A stretch of DNA of 64,000 nucleotides from Blautia glucerasea (GCF_020537505.1 NZ_JAJBMO010000001.1:248001-312000); one strand, 5' to 3'. Counted from the stretch's first letter, positions 53,638-63,786 are shown. Notes: generated from the letters alone by a model not told the origin. A program made the numbers and translations.

Positions 53638-54789
53638 CTATTGTATGCGTCTTTTTTCATCTGGTGATAAAATGCTGCCTGTCATTTTCCGACTGACGCT
53701 TAGTGCCAGCCCCATTTCTCCCAGAAGAAATACCACCGACGTTCCTCCATAGCTGATAAAAGGAAGAGTAATCCCTGTATTAGGAATGGTGTTGGTCACA
53801 ACTGCAATATTCAGGATCACCTGTATGGCCATATGGCTCATAATCCCGCAGCAGATCAAGGTACCCTGCTGATCTTTACAGTGGAGGGCAATCACCATCA
53901 GCCGCCACATAAGAAGTCCGAATATGACTATGAGAAAAAAAGCTCCCGTCAGCCCCAGTTCCTCACAAATAATAGAAAAGATCATGTCGTTCTGGGCTTC
54001 TGGCACAAATCCCAGCTTCTGCAGACTGCTCCCAAAGCCTCTTCCAAAGAGCCCGCCGCTGCCAATGGCGTAAAGTCCCTGAATGGTCTGAAACCCCTTT
54101 TCATATTTTTCCGGATTCCGCCAAATGGCAAGACGCTCCAGGCGGTAGCTCTCCGCAGCCAGAAATACAGCGATCACAGCTACTCCAGCCACGCCCATTC
54201 CAATAAACCTGGCATATCCTGGATCGGATACAAAAATCAGGATAACACCGATTCCAAGGATTATGATCGCCGTACTCAAGTTATTGGAGCCTACCAGACC
54301 AACGATCGGAAGCAGCGTCATCATAGTCCTGCACATAAACCAGAAGCCGACTGTGGTCTTTTTGCTTCTGGTAATCTGCCAGGTGAGAAACAGGATCACT
54401 GCCACTTTCGCAAATTCCGAAGGCTGAAAGGACAAAGGGCCAAAATTCAGCCATCTTTTGGAACCATTGATTTCCTGTCCAACCAGCAGGACAGCGGTGG
54501 AAAGTCCCATAGATAAAAGGTAAGCCGCCGGAGCCAGCCGGACAAAGAAACGATAGTCTGACTCTGCCACTATATACATAGCCAGGAACCCCAGGGTGGT
54601 TGCAAAAAACTGCTTTTTAAAATAATAGGCAGAGTCGCCGAAGCGTACTCTGCCATTATATTCACTGATGGAAAACAGCATGAACAGTCCGAATACTGCC
54701 AGAAGCAGCACCAGGATCAATAAGACCGTGTCTGTTTTCGTTTTCTTATTTCGTTCCCGGATCATAGAGATCTGCTCCTGCCGTCCCAT
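53638..54789 (-). CDS. ftsW: FtsW/SpoVE-type glycosyltransferase (SEDS)
   Basis: 383-aa polytopic SEDS protein polymerising lipid II. About ten helices with NGSKRWLNFGPLSFQPSEFA, EAQNDMIFSIICEELGLTGA and the last signature PNTGITLPFISYGGTSV. The ATG at 54765 has a better ribosome site (CAGGAG) than the one at 54789, so the first 8 residues are uncertain. Works with a class B PBP of this cluster. Confidence 0.93.
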   Translation of the reverse strand: MGRQEQISMIRERNKKTKTDTVLLILVLLLAVFGLFMLFSISEYNGRVRFGDSAYYFKKQFFATTLGFLAMYIVAESDYRFFVRLAPAAYLLSMGLSTAVLLVGQEINGSKRWLNFGPLSFQPSEFAKVAVILFLTWQITRSKKTTVGFWFMCRTMMTLLPIVGLVGSNNLSTAIIILGIGVILIFVSDPGYARFIGMGVAGVAVIAVFLAAESYRLERLAIWRNPEKYEKGFQTIQGLYAIGSGGLFGRGFGSSLQKLGFVPEAQNDMIFSIICEELGLTGAFFLIVIFGLLMWRLMVIALHCKDQQGTLICCGIMSHMAIQVILNIAVVTNTIPNTGITLPFISYGGTSVVFLLGEMGLALSVSRKMTGSILSPDEKRRIQ

Positions 54790-54925
54790 GCCTTAGTTCA
54801 AACATATGCCGCACCTTAGCATTCTATGCGTTAAATCTGCCGCGCCAGCCGGCACTCCTGTTCTAGAACGTGTCTGAAAAAGGCTTTCTGCCACACAACC
54901 TGCCAGCTGTAATAATGCACTGGAT

Positions 54926-56281
54926 TTACAGTGCCCTCACATACTCCTTGAACATCTCGCCTCTCTGCTCATAATTGTCAAACTGTCCCCAGCTTGCACA
55001 TGCAGGAGATAAAAGGACTGCATCTCCGGCATTCGCCTTCTTGGCACATACCTGAACAGCCTCTTTCAGATCTTCGCAGAGGATGATATCATGGAAGCCA
55101 TTCTTCTCAGCTGCTGCCTTGATTTTCTCCCTGGTCTGGCCGATCAGTACCAGATATCTTACCTTTCCGTCAAATGCCTGGATCCACTCATCATAGCTGG
55201 ATTCCTTGTCATATCCGCCGCCGATCAGAAGTGTAGGACGGTTCATAGCCTGGATTCCCTTGATGGCTGCATCCGGGTTAGTTCCCTTGGAATCGTTATA
55301 GTAAGCCACACCATTCTTCTCCGTTACATACTCAATCCTGTGCTCAACAGCTGTAAATTCACAGATACTCTTACGGATGCTCTCCATCTCCACGCCTGCA
55401 TAATAAGCCATGGCCACTGCTGCCATTACATTCTCAAAGTTATGGGTACCAAGAAGCTTCAGCTCCCCAGTCTTCACAACCGGAATCTCTTCTTCCGCAG
55501 TGCGGAGGATGATCTGGTCCCCTCTCAGGAAAATACCCTGTTCCAGTTCTCTTGCACTGGAAAAATATACAGCCTTCGGTACCAGGTTCCTGCCAAACTC
55601 ACGAAGAACCTCATCCTCATAATTCAGGACACATACATCTTCCGGTCCCTGGTTGCTGGTGATCAGTTCTTTCACACGGATGTATTCTGCCATTGTGTGA
55701 TGGCGGTTCAAATGATCCTCGGTGATATTTAAGATCGCACTTACCTTCGGAGCAAACTTCCAGATCGTCTCAAGCTGGAAGCTGCTGATCTCAGCAACGG
55801 TAATGGTCTCTTCCTTCATCTCCAGTGCTTTGGAGGTGTAAGGGGTTCCAATATTTCCAACCACAAATACAGACGGGCGGGCATCGGACATGATCTTGCC
55901 AAGAAGAGCTGTTGTGGTAGTTTTTCCGTTTGTTCCGGTAATTGCAAGAACTTCACCCTTTCCGGTCTGGTAAGCGAGCTCAACCTCCCCCCATACCGGA
56001 AGTCCCTGATCATAAAAGCCCTTCACAATGGGAAGGTCTGTTGGGACCCCAGGACTTAATACTACAAGATCCAGGCTTCCCAGAACTTTCTTCGGCAGCT
56101 CTCCTGCATAAACGGGAAGTTCATAATTGCCGCTTGTTTTATGTAATACGCTCTCTTTATCCAGATCTGCTTTTCCGTCGTAGAGAATGGGGCAGGCACC
56201 AACTGCGTTCAGAAGGTCAGCTGCACCGATCCCGCTTTTTCCAGCTCCGAAAACCAGTACTTTTTTTCCTTTTAATTCCAT
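54926..56281 (-). CDS. murD: UDP-N-acetylmuramoylalanine-D-glutamate ligase
   Basis: 451-aa Mur ligase adding D-Glu. The N-terminal nucleotide-sugar domain has VLVFGAGKSGIGAADLL, ATP loop VLAITGTNGKTTTTALLG, NITEDHLNRH and YNDSKGTNPDAAIKGI. It ends with LLSPACASWGQFDNYEQRGE, typical of MurD. AAGGAGG before the ATG. Confidence 0.96.
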   Translation of the reverse strand: MELKGKKVLVFGAGKSGIGAADLLNAVGACPILYDGKADLDKESVLHKTSGNYELPVYAGELPKKVLGSLDLVVLSPGVPTDLPIVKGFYDQGLPVWGEVELAYQTGKGEVLAITGTNGKTTTTALLGKIMSDARPSVFVVGNIGTPYTSKALEMKEETITVAEISSFQLETIWKFAPKVSAILNITEDHLNRHHTMAEYIRVKELITSNQGPEDVCVLNYEDEVLREFGRNLVPKAVYFSSARELEQGIFLRGDQIILRTAEEEIPVVKTGELKLLGTHNFENVMAAVAMAYYAGVEMESIRKSICEFTAVEHRIEYVTEKNGVAYYNDSKGTNPDAAIKGIQAMNRPTLLIGGGYDKESSYDEWIQAFDGKVRYLVLIGQTREKIKAAAEKNGFHDIILCEDLKEAVQVCAKKANAGDAVLLSPACASWGQFDNYEQRGEMFKEYVRAL

Positions 56282-56327
56282 GATTCATTTCCTCCTTAAT
56301 GCCTTACAATCAGGTAATCCCAAGGGC

Positions 56328-57284
56328 TTACAGAGCCAAAAGTCCGATCAGGCACATAATTGCAGTTACAATGGTAAACACTGCAACCACTCTGGCTTCT
56401 GACCATCCGCAAAGCTCAAAATGATGATGGATAGGAGCCATTTTAAAAATACGCTTGCCATGTGTGGCTTTAAAATAGGTTACCTGGATCATAACAGACA
56501 GTACTTCAACCAGGTAGACCAGTCCAACGATCAGGATAAACAGCGGCATCTGCAGCATATAAGCCACACCAGCCACAAACCCGCCAAGTGCCAGGGACCC
56601 GGTGTCTCCCATAAATACACTAGCCGGATATACATTGTAAAGCAAAAATCCCATCAGTCCGCCGATAACCGCGCAGGTAACCGGCTCAATTCCAGACTGG
56701 GTTCCAATGGATACCACAGTGAAAAATACGGCTACGATCAAAGTAACGCTGGTTGCAAGACCATCTACGCCATCTGTGAAGTTCACACCGTTAACCGTTC
56801 CGATCACAGCGAAAAACAGCACCGGAATGGCGAGCCAGCCCAGATTCAGATAATGTCCTCCCCAGAATGGTATGCGCATAGTCAGGGACACATCTGTATA
56901 TTTCAGCAGGTAGAAGGTAAAAATACCGGTTACAACCACCTGAAGCAGAAATTTCTGCCACGGAAGAAGTCCGTCTGATCTTCTAAGCACTACCTTCAGA
57001 TAATCATCCAGAAAACCGATCAGTCCGAATCCCAGAGTCAGGAACAATACTGGAATGATCTTTGGATAATCCTTCACATAAAACAGGGACGTAATAACCG
57101 TGGAGATCAGAAAGATCACGCCGCCCATTGTGGGAGTTCCTGCCTTTTTCAGATGGGACTGTACGCCTTCTGTTCTCTCTGTCTGTCCCATTTTCAGCTT
57201 ACGCAAAAAAGGAATAATAACAGGTCCTAATACTGTACTGATCGCGAAGGAGATCAGCACCGGGATCACAATATGAAATTCCAT
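56328..57284 (-). CDS. mraY: Phospho-N-acetylmuramoyl-pentapeptide transferase
   Basis: 318-aa membrane enzyme making lipid I. It has KKAGTPTMGGVIFL, FGLIGFLDDYLKVV, NGVNFTDGVDGLATSV, MGDTGSLALGGF and KMAPIHHHFELCGWSE. ATG at 57284 with GAGGTG. About ten helices. The downstream ligase murF is not in this cluster. Confidence 0.96.
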   Translation of the reverse strand: MEFHIVIPVLISFAISTVLGPVIIPFLRKLKMGQTERTEGVQSHLKKAGTPTMGGVIFLISTVITSLFYVKDYPKIIPVLFLTLGFGLIGFLDDYLKVVLRRSDGLLPWQKFLLQVVVTGIFTFYLLKYTDVSLTMRIPFWGGHYLNLGWLAIPVLFFAVIGTVNGVNFTDGVDGLATSVTLIVAVFFTVVSIGTQSGIEPVTCAVIGGLMGFLLYNVYPASVFMGDTGSLALGGFVAGVAYMLQMPLFILIVGLVYLVEVLSVMIQVTYFKATHGKRIFKMAPIHHHFELCGWSEARVVAVFTIVTAIMCLIGLLAL

Positions 57285-57397
57285 CCTCACACCTCTTTAA
57301 CTCTTTCGTTTTTTTCGTTCTTAAATTTTTGAAGCATCTTATAGTATAAAGCTTTTCCCTTTATTTATCAACCCAAAGGTTGGTTTTCCAAAAGATA

Positions 57398-59110
57398 TTA
57401 TTTCATGCTGATCACTGCCTCAAAAATATTTTTTATCACCGGTGCCGCAATGGTTCCCCCGTAATACACGCCCTTTGGATCATGGATAATGCAAAGTCCC
57501 AGGATCTGCGGATTTTCTGCGGGCATGAACCCAAGAAACGAAGAAATGTACCGGTTGGCACTTCTGGGCAGTGTCTGGGAAGTGGCGGTCTTTCCGCCTA
57601 CGGTATAGCCCTCGATCCGGGCATTTCTGCCTGAGCCCTCAGATACAACCTTTTCCAGGATTCCCCTGACCGTTTCCGATGTTTTCTCCGAAATGATTCC
57701 CTCTTCCACCGGATATTCCAGCCTTCTTCCGCTGGTTCCATCTGCACTGAGCACAGAAACGCCAAAATGGGGTGTGATCCTTCTGCCCCCGTTGATCAGG
57801 GAGCTGACTGTTGTTGCCAGCTGAATGGGTGTGATCTGAAAGGACTGTCCAAACGCCACAGTTGCAAGCTCCACGTTTCCCATATTTTCCATTTTGTGCA
57901 TAATGGTCCCAGCTTCTCCTGGCAGATCCACTCCTGTCTTTTTCAAAAGCCCGAACTGCTGGAAATAGTGATAATAATTTTCCACTCCAAGGCGGAGCCC
58001 TACTTCAATAAAGACGGGGTTGCAGGAATTCTGGGCACCTTCCACAAAGCTCTGGGAGCCATGCCCGGTACGCCTTGCACAGTGGATCCGCCTGTCGTCC
58101 ACCAGCTTGTAGCCTGGACAGTAAAAACGGTCATTTACAGTCACCACCCCAGCCTCCAGTCCAGCAGACATGGTAATGATCTTAAAGGTGGAACCTGGTT
58201 CGTAAGTATCATTGAGACAGGGATTTCGCCACATCTGATTCAAAAGATCCTGCTTTTCCTTTTCTGTCATTTTGGAAGTGTCTGTATCCGTATTCAAAGT
58301 GAATGGATCATTCAGATCAAATTCCGGCACATTGACGCACACATAGATTTCCCCGTTCTGAGGATTCATAAGCAAAATAGAAACACGATCCGCCTGTTTT
58401 TCCTCCATTACTTTCAAAGCGGCCTGCTGGGCATATTGCTGCAAATCCACATCCAGGCTTATTTTCAGATTTTCTCCGGGGACAGGATCTTCCCGGCTCT
58501 CCCCTATCTGGTCGATTTCCACGCCTCTCGCATCTGTGGTGGTAAGAATTTTGCCTGCCTGTCCTTTTAAAATTTCTTCATACTTTACCTCAAGACCAAT
58601 AATTCCCTGATTATCCCCTCCTGTAAATCCGAGGACCTTGGATGCCAGTGAGCTATAGGGGTAATATCTTTTGTAATCCTCATCCACTTTCACCCCATCC
58701 AGCTCATATCCACGTATTACGTCTCCCACTGATTTTTCCACATTTGTCTTAATTTTTTCAATTGAAGATAATTTTTCAACTCTTTTTCGGACAGCTGCAC
58801 TGTCCATATCCAGTTCTTTTGATAAGATCTGGATCACCTTTTCCGGATCCTTTATCTGACTATGTATGACAGATATTGTGCACACGGTTTTGTTGTCAGC
58901 CAGAACCCGGCCTTTCACATCCAGGATCTGTCCTCTTGCCGCTTTGATAACCCGTTCTCTTTCATGAAGATCCTGGGCTTTCTTATAATAGTAATCAGAC
59001 TTGAAGCCCATAAGAAAGACCAGCCTTCCCACAAGTCCCAGAAGCATCAGGGCACAAAGAAGAAACACGATCCAGATCTTTTTCCTGTGAAAGGTCATTG
59101 TTTTTTTCAT
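57398..59110 (-). CDS. Class B penicillin-binding protein (SpoVD/PBP2-like), KTA variant
   Basis: 570-aa transpeptidase. The start is the ATG at 59110 with AGGGGG. One N-terminal helix, then the dimerisation domain (AARGQILDVKGRVLADNKTV). Catalytic motif 1 is YEPGSTFK, motif 2 is SCN (AQNSCNPVF) and motif 3 is KTA (GGKTATSQ), where the family normally has KTG. No PASTA domains. It is the second of two adjacent class B PBP genes, so one may serve sporulation or another phase. Confidence 0.88.
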   Translation of the reverse strand: MKKTMTFHRKKIWIVFLLCALMLLGLVGRLVFLMGFKSDYYYKKAQDLHERERVIKAARGQILDVKGRVLADNKTVCTISVIHSQIKDPEKVIQILSKELDMDSAAVRKRVEKLSSIEKIKTNVEKSVGDVIRGYELDGVKVDEDYKRYYPYSSLASKVLGFTGGDNQGIIGLEVKYEEILKGQAGKILTTTDARGVEIDQIGESREDPVPGENLKISLDVDLQQYAQQAALKVMEEKQADRVSILLMNPQNGEIYVCVNVPEFDLNDPFTLNTDTDTSKMTEKEKQDLLNQMWRNPCLNDTYEPGSTFKIITMSAGLEAGVVTVNDRFYCPGYKLVDDRRIHCARRTGHGSQSFVEGAQNSCNPVFIEVGLRLGVENYYHYFQQFGLLKKTGVDLPGEAGTIMHKMENMGNVELATVAFGQSFQITPIQLATTVSSLINGGRRITPHFGVSVLSADGTSGRRLEYPVEEGIISEKTSETVRGILEKVVSEGSGRNARIEGYTVGGKTATSQTLPRSANRYISSFLGFMPAENPQILGLCIIHDPKGVYYGGTIAAPVIKNIFEAVISMK

Positions 59111-59233
59111 AAAAAAACCCCCTACTGAAATTATCATAACTAATATATGAACATTTCAGCAGGGGATATGTGTTATATCATGTGGAACCAGAAGGTCTGT
59201 TTTCCGGCTGTCCGTTTTCGCTGCGGCAAATTT

Positions 59234-61483
59234 TTAATCTAATCCGGCCTCTTCGTTGGTGAGGCCCTCGCTTTCCATGTTGTTGTCTTCAATGGGATCT
59301 GTAGTGTCTTCTGGAGGTCCCGGTACATTTGTGTCTGAAACAGCTTCCGGCAAAATCTCTCCGGCAGAACCGCTGTAGGTATTATCGAGCCCATCCAGAT
59401 TAGTGGATTTAATATAATTCCCATCGGAATCCACCTGATAGCTTCCGTCGCTGTTCAGAAGATATCCATTCTCATCAATACGGTTACCATCCCAATCGAT
59501 TCGGTTACCTTCGCTGTCTACCAGATTTCCATTCTCATCGATCTGGCTGTCAGAAATGGAATTTACATGACCGCTGAAATTCTCCCAAAGCTCTGTCTCC
59601 GGAATGGTTCCGTCAGTAGATTCATCTGGCTGGATGTTCATATACGGAAGAAGCTCAGAAAGAATGGCCTGTGCCACATACTGCGGATACACACTGCTGG
59701 CCTGATCTTCTACATTTGGCTCATCAATTACTACATAGATTAAAACCTGCGGATCGTCAACAGGGGCAAAACCAATAAAGGAAACTACGTACTTTCCATT
59801 TCCACGGGGGAATTTCTCAGCAGTTCCTGTTTTACCGCCTGAGCTGTAGCCCTGGACTTTGGAAGTCATACTGGTACCCTGCTCCACACTGGCCTGCATA
59901 TAGCTTCTGATATCAGCTGAGATGCTGGAGGAAATAGTCTGTTTCTGAAGCAGCGGATTAATGGTCTTTATGGTGGCACCGCTGGCATCTTTAATCTTTG
60001 TCACAAGATGAGGCTGGTAATAATAACCACCATTGATAACCGAACACATTGCATTGATCTCCTGGATCATGGTACAGCTGAAGCCCTGTCCGAATGCGGA
60101 GCATGCAAGCTCTGTTTCCTTCATGGTATCAATGGTATGCATGATACCGTAGCCTTCATTGGGAAGATCGATTCCTGTACGGCTTCCAAAGTTGAAAGTG
60201 CTCTGTGCCTTCAGGAAGTTCTCTGCCCCCATCTTTGCACCGATCTGCATCATAGCATCGTTGCAGGAATTTGCGATTACTTCAGCCAGGGTTTCCATTC
60301 CATGTCCGTAGACATTTGCACACTTGATGGTGGTCATATTTCCCTGTACACCGAAGTTCTGGAACCCATCGCAATAAAAGGTATCACTGGTGGAAATTTT
60401 TCCCTGCTCCAGTGCAGCTGCCATAACAATGGGCTTTACAACAGAACCCGGTTCGTAAATATCTGTTACACAGAAGTTATTCCACATTGCACTTAACGCA
60501 TCCATGGTCTCTGTGTCATTCATGGCTGCAATTTCGTCCTCTGAATAAAGAGAAGACATGTCTCTTGGAGCATTCAGATCATACCGGTCACCGCCATCCA
60601 TGGCAAGGATCTCACCAGTTGAAGGATTCTCTACAATGACTCCCATATTCTTGGATCCAGTCGATTCCTGAAAAGCATTTACCCACTTTTCTACAATCTG
60701 CTGGATTCCCAGATCCAGACTGAGCTCCAGGCTTTTTCCATCTGTAGCTTCAATAATGGTCTGCTCCACATTTGCATCATCATTAAAGTAGCCATACTGG
60801 CGGCCATCTGTTCCTGTCAGGCTGCTGTTGTAATAGCCTTCAATTCCGTAGTCAGCAGTATCTCTGCTAAAAGTAAATCCAATGGTATCACAGGCAAGCT
60901 CATTGTATGGATAGACTCTTAAATAATCCTCTTCAAACCATACGCCTTTGATGTTGTTCTTTTCCTGGATTTCCGCCGGTGTCATGGTGGTGTCTTCCGG
61001 CACACTGCAGTAATCCTCGAATGCCTTTTTATCATCCATGGAAACCTGCTTCATGACAACCTGGTACTGGCTCTCTTTCGTCTCATCAGCAGTAAGTCTG
61101 GTACGGATATCACCTTCATCCAGACCAAACATTTCCACAAGGGCTTTTACCGTAGGATTGATATAATCCGAATTTTCATTAACGGCTTTGCAGTCCAGTA
61201 CAACATTATACACCTTGTTGCTGGTTGCCAGAATGTTGCCATTCCGGTCATAAATAGTGCCTCTTTTTGCTGGCATTGTGCGGTTTTCATATTTCTGCTG
61301 TGCCTGGCTCAGCACCTGCTTTTTATATTTCTCACCGCTATGCAGATTGTAATAGGTTACAACTGCCAATAAAACGACTAAAGCTCCCAATACTCCAACA
61401 AAGAGTATTGACAGCTTGTTTTTCATAATGTGATTTATTTTCTTTATGGGTTTTCTTTTCTTTTTTCTCTCTGAAGTACTCAA
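59234..61483 (-). CDS. Class B penicillin-binding protein (FtsI/PBP2B-like) with repeat-rich tail
   Basis: 749-aa septal-type transpeptidase. TTG start (61483) with GGCAGGTG; basic cytoplasmic tail, one helix (LSILFVGVLGALVVLLAVVT), AKRGTIYDRNGNILATSNKV. Motif 1 is YEPGSVVK, motif 2 is SCN (ANSCNDAM) and motif 3 is KTG (GGKTGTAEKF). After about 630 comes an acidic extension with D-x-D/E-G-N repeats (DSEGNRIDWDGNRIDENG, SDGSYQVDSDGNYIKS, 648-693). No PASTA. Follows ftsL. Confidence 0.9.
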   Translation of the reverse strand: MSTSERKKKRKPIKKINHIMKNKLSILFVGVLGALVVLLAVVTYYNLHSGEKYKKQVLSQAQQKYENRTMPAKRGTIYDRNGNILATSNKVYNVVLDCKAVNENSDYINPTVKALVEMFGLDEGDIRTRLTADETKESQYQVVMKQVSMDDKKAFEDYCSVPEDTTMTPAEIQEKNNIKGVWFEEDYLRVYPYNELACDTIGFTFSRDTADYGIEGYYNSSLTGTDGRQYGYFNDDANVEQTIIEATDGKSLELSLDLGIQQIVEKWVNAFQESTGSKNMGVIVENPSTGEILAMDGGDRYDLNAPRDMSSLYSEDEIAAMNDTETMDALSAMWNNFCVTDIYEPGSVVKPIVMAAALEQGKISTSDTFYCDGFQNFGVQGNMTTIKCANVYGHGMETLAEVIANSCNDAMMQIGAKMGAENFLKAQSTFNFGSRTGIDLPNEGYGIMHTIDTMKETELACSAFGQGFSCTMIQEINAMCSVINGGYYYQPHLVTKIKDASGATIKTINPLLQKQTISSSISADIRSYMQASVEQGTSMTSKVQGYSSGGKTGTAEKFPRGNGKYVVSFIGFAPVDDPQVLIYVVIDEPNVEDQASSVYPQYVAQAILSELLPYMNIQPDESTDGTIPETELWENFSGHVNSISDSQIDENGNLVDSEGNRIDWDGNRIDENGYLLNSDGSYQVDSDGNYIKSTNLDGLDNTYSGSAGEILPEAVSDTNVPGPPEDTTDPIEDNNMESEGLTNEEAGLD

Positions 61484-61506
61484 TCAAACACCTGCCTTCT
61501 GTACCT

Positions 61507-62058
61507 TTACTTTCCGGTTACGTCCTGATACTGTCTTACATAGCTGCCGCCTTCTGTAGTATAGGTTTCCGTCTGCTGGTTGCTTGGATATTTCATTCCC
61601 AGACGTCCGATGGCAATTTTTCTGATTCTCTCAAGATCCACATTGGAAGTCACCTGACTTTCATATGCATCATTGTCTTCTTTTAATTCCGCCAGCTGTG
61701 ATTCCAGAGTTGCCAGCTGACTTCTTTTACTTGTACATTCTGTCTTAAGCCTTAAATAATTAATGCTGCAAAATACGATCACAACCCCCAGCACTCCCAG
61801 GAATATGGCAAAATTGCGGTTCATATTGCTGGCCTTGGCACGATTTCTGCGTGCCTCCCGGCTGAGAACCTTGTTCTGGCGCGCCGCCTGCTGCTCTGGT
61901 GTAATTTCTGGTTGTGCTTTTTTCCTGCGAGCTGAATGCTCCGGCTGACGGTATTCCCTTTTCTGGGGAACTTCCTGTACCTTCCGGACAGTGTTTCCGT
62001 CAACATACGTATTCTGTGAACGTCTTCCCGACGTAGTACGCCTGCCTGTCTCCGCCAT
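61507..62058 (-). CDS. ftsL: FtsL-like division protein
   Basis: 183-aa bitopic protein: long basic cytoplasmic region, one helix (NFAIFLGVLGVVIVFCSINY), then a leucine-zipper-like segment (RSQLATLESQLAELKEDNDA) and IRKIAIGRLGMKYP, the usual FtsL/DivIC end. Position between rsmH and the class B PBP supports it. Confidence 0.85.
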   Translation of the reverse strand: MAETGRRTTSGRRSQNTYVDGNTVRKVQEVPQKREYRQPEHSARRKKAQPEITPEQQAARQNKVLSREARRNRAKASNMNRNFAIFLGVLGVVIVFCSINYLRLKTECTSKRSQLATLESQLAELKEDNDAYESQVTSNVDLERIRKIAIGRLGMKYPSNQQTETYTTEGGSYVRQYQDVTGK

Positions 62059-62072
62059 TTTTTACCCTTCTT

Positions 62073-63008
62073 TTAAAGTCTTCTTTCAAAAATTCGAAGT
62101 TTAGCGCTCTTAGAACGCGGATTCTCTTCCATTTCTTCATCACTTGGAAGAATTGGTTTCCTTGTGATGACTCTCCCCTTGGATTTCTTCCCGCACACAC
62201 AGACCGGGAAATCCGGAGGACAGGTACACGGGTTCTCATTCTTTCGGAAAATTGTCTTAACAATTCTGTCTTCCAATGAATGGAACGTGATAATGCAAAG
62301 CCTTCCGCCATCATCCAGAAGACCGATCATTCCATCTAAGGAATCTCGAAGCACATCCAGTTCCTTATTCAGTTCGATCCGGATTGCCTGGAAAGTACGC
62401 TTGGCAGGATGCCCTCCCGCCGCCTGTATTTTCATAGGAATGGATTCCCGGATAATCTGGGTAAGCTGGCCAGTTGTCATAATGGGGGCCTGCTGCCTTG
62501 CTGCTACTATATGTTTCGCGATATTTTTCGCAAATTTATCTTCTCCGTAATCGCGGATAATACGATACAATTCTCTTTCTTCATAACCGTTAACAATGTC
62601 ACTGGCTGTCTGCGTCTGTCTCTGATCCATGCGCATGTCAAGAGGTGCATCTACCCGGTAGGTAAATCCACGTTCTTCATTGTCCAGCTGATATGAGGAT
62701 ACTCCCAGATCCAGAACAATGCCGTCAACCTTGTGAATCCCCCTTGCAGCAAGTTCCTGTACCATGTAACAATAATTGCTGCGAATGATTGTCACCTGAT
62801 CAAAGGCGGCAAGCCGTTCACTCGCAGCAATTATCGCATCCTGGTCTTGATCTATACCAATAAATCTCCCCTTGGCAGAAAGTTTCCTGCATACCTCTAT
62901 GGCATGTCCTGCGCCGCCCAAAGTGCCATCCACGTAGATACCATCTGGCTTCACATTAAGTCCGCCAACGGTTTCATCCAGTAATACAGATTTGTGTTTA
63001 AATTCCAT
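62073..63008 (-). CDS. rsmH: 16S rRNA (cytosine1402-N4)-methyltransferase
   Basis: 311 aa, normal length. It has [16 protein letters not shown] loop [54 protein letters not shown] and [13 protein letters not shown]. Second gene of the dcw cluster. Confidence 0.97.
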   Translation of the reverse strand: MEFKHKSVLLDETVGGLNVKPDGIYVDGTLGGAGHAIEVCRKLSAKGRFIGIDQDQDAIIAASERLAAFDQVTIIRSNYCYMVQELAARGIHKVDGIVLDLGVSSYQLDNEERGFTYRVDAPLDMRMDQRQTQTASDIVNGYEERELYRIIRDYGEDKFAKNIAKHIVAARQQAPIMTTGQLTQIIRESIPMKIQAAGGHPAKRTFQAIRIELNKELDVLRDSLDGMIGLLDDGGRLCIITFHSLEDRIVKTIFRKNENPCTCPPDFPVCVCGKKSKGRVITRKPILPSDEEMEENPRSKSAKLRIFERRL

Positions 63009-63043
63009 TTCCGTCTCCTGTTGGATATTCGCTTATTCTATGC

Positions 63044-63475
63044 TCAAATGACGATTCCCATGTTCTCCATGCCGGCAGCAATGCTGTTCATATCGTCATA
63101 ATCGCAGTTTTCGCTCCATTTCTCCTTGCTCCAGACTTCCACCCGGCTTAAGCTTCCAGCCAGAATCACATCCTTCTCCAGACCAGCAAATTCGCGCAAC
63201 GTCTGTGGTACGAGAATTCTCCCCTGCTTGTCCAGTTCACATGTGGTGGCGCCTGCTACAAAGAATCGCGAAAAGGCTCTCGCGTCTTTATTTGTAAGTG
63301 GTAATGCTCTGAGCTTCTCTTCAAAGGCTTCCCATTCATCCATCGGATAAATGTAGAGACAACCATCAAGCCCTCTGGTCAGAACAAATTCCTCGCCTAA
63401 GGGTTCCCTGAATTTAGCCGGGATAATCAAACGCCCCTTCGCGTCGATTGTATGATTGTACTCGCCCATGAACAT
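63044..63475 (-). CDS. mraZ: Transcriptional regulator MraZ
   Basis: 143-aa AbrB-like double swapped-hairpin protein: [20 protein letters not shown] and [20 protein letters not shown] are its two DNA-binding repeats. ATG at 63475 with GTAGGTGAG. It controls the dcw promoter by binding short tandem repeats, which are visible upstream. Confidence 0.95.
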   Translation of the reverse strand: MFMGEYNHTIDAKGRLIIPAKFREPLGEEFVLTRGLDGCLYIYPMDEWEAFEEKLRALPLTNKDARAFSRFFVAGATTCELDKQGRILVPQTLREFAGLEKDVILAGSLSRVEVWSKEKWSENCDYDDMNSIAAGMENMGIVI

Positions 63476-63550
63476 AAAAAAACTCACCTACTCTCGTGAA
63501 ATACGAGTCTCCCCCTCGTATCTCATGACTGGAAACAAATGGAAGTTCTG

Positions 63551-63597
63551 CCACTTCGTCCCCATTTGTCACCACTTTTCTCCACTTCCTACCACTT
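63551..63597 (-). promoter_or_regulatory. MraZ-type tandem operator repeats
   Basis: On the minus strand AAGTGG repeats at 63597, 63587, 63577 and 63556, with a variant AAATGG at 63567; spacing is 10, 10, 10 and 11 bp. They match the AAAGTGG direct repeats known for MraZ and lie between the promoter and the gene. Confidence 0.8.
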
Positions 63598-63605
63598 ATG
63601 CAATC

Positions 63606-63634
63606 ATTCTAACCCATTTGTGCACAAATTACAA
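63606..63634 (-). promoter_or_regulatory. Promoter of the dcw cluster
   Basis: TTGTAA (63634-63629), 17 nt, TAGAAT (63611-63606) on the minus strand, directly before the MraZ repeats. Confidence 0.7.
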
Positions 63635-63750
63635 GTGGGAAATTATGAATTAAATTACATAATTCTGTTACAAACTCCTTACGCTTTCCACAAAAAAGGA
63701 TTTCTGCGACAGCTTTTTCCACATTTTTGAAATCATGCATTTGCAAAAAA

Positions 63751-63786
63751 CGTCACTTTAGTGGGCTCATCCCCACCAAAGTGACG
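63751..63786 (-). terminator. Terminator of the gene entering from the right edge
   Basis: CGTCACTTTAGTGGG (63751-63765) with CCCACCAAAGTGACG (63772-63786); T-runs on both sides (GTTTTTTG on minus, GCTTTTTT on plus). Confidence 0.85.
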
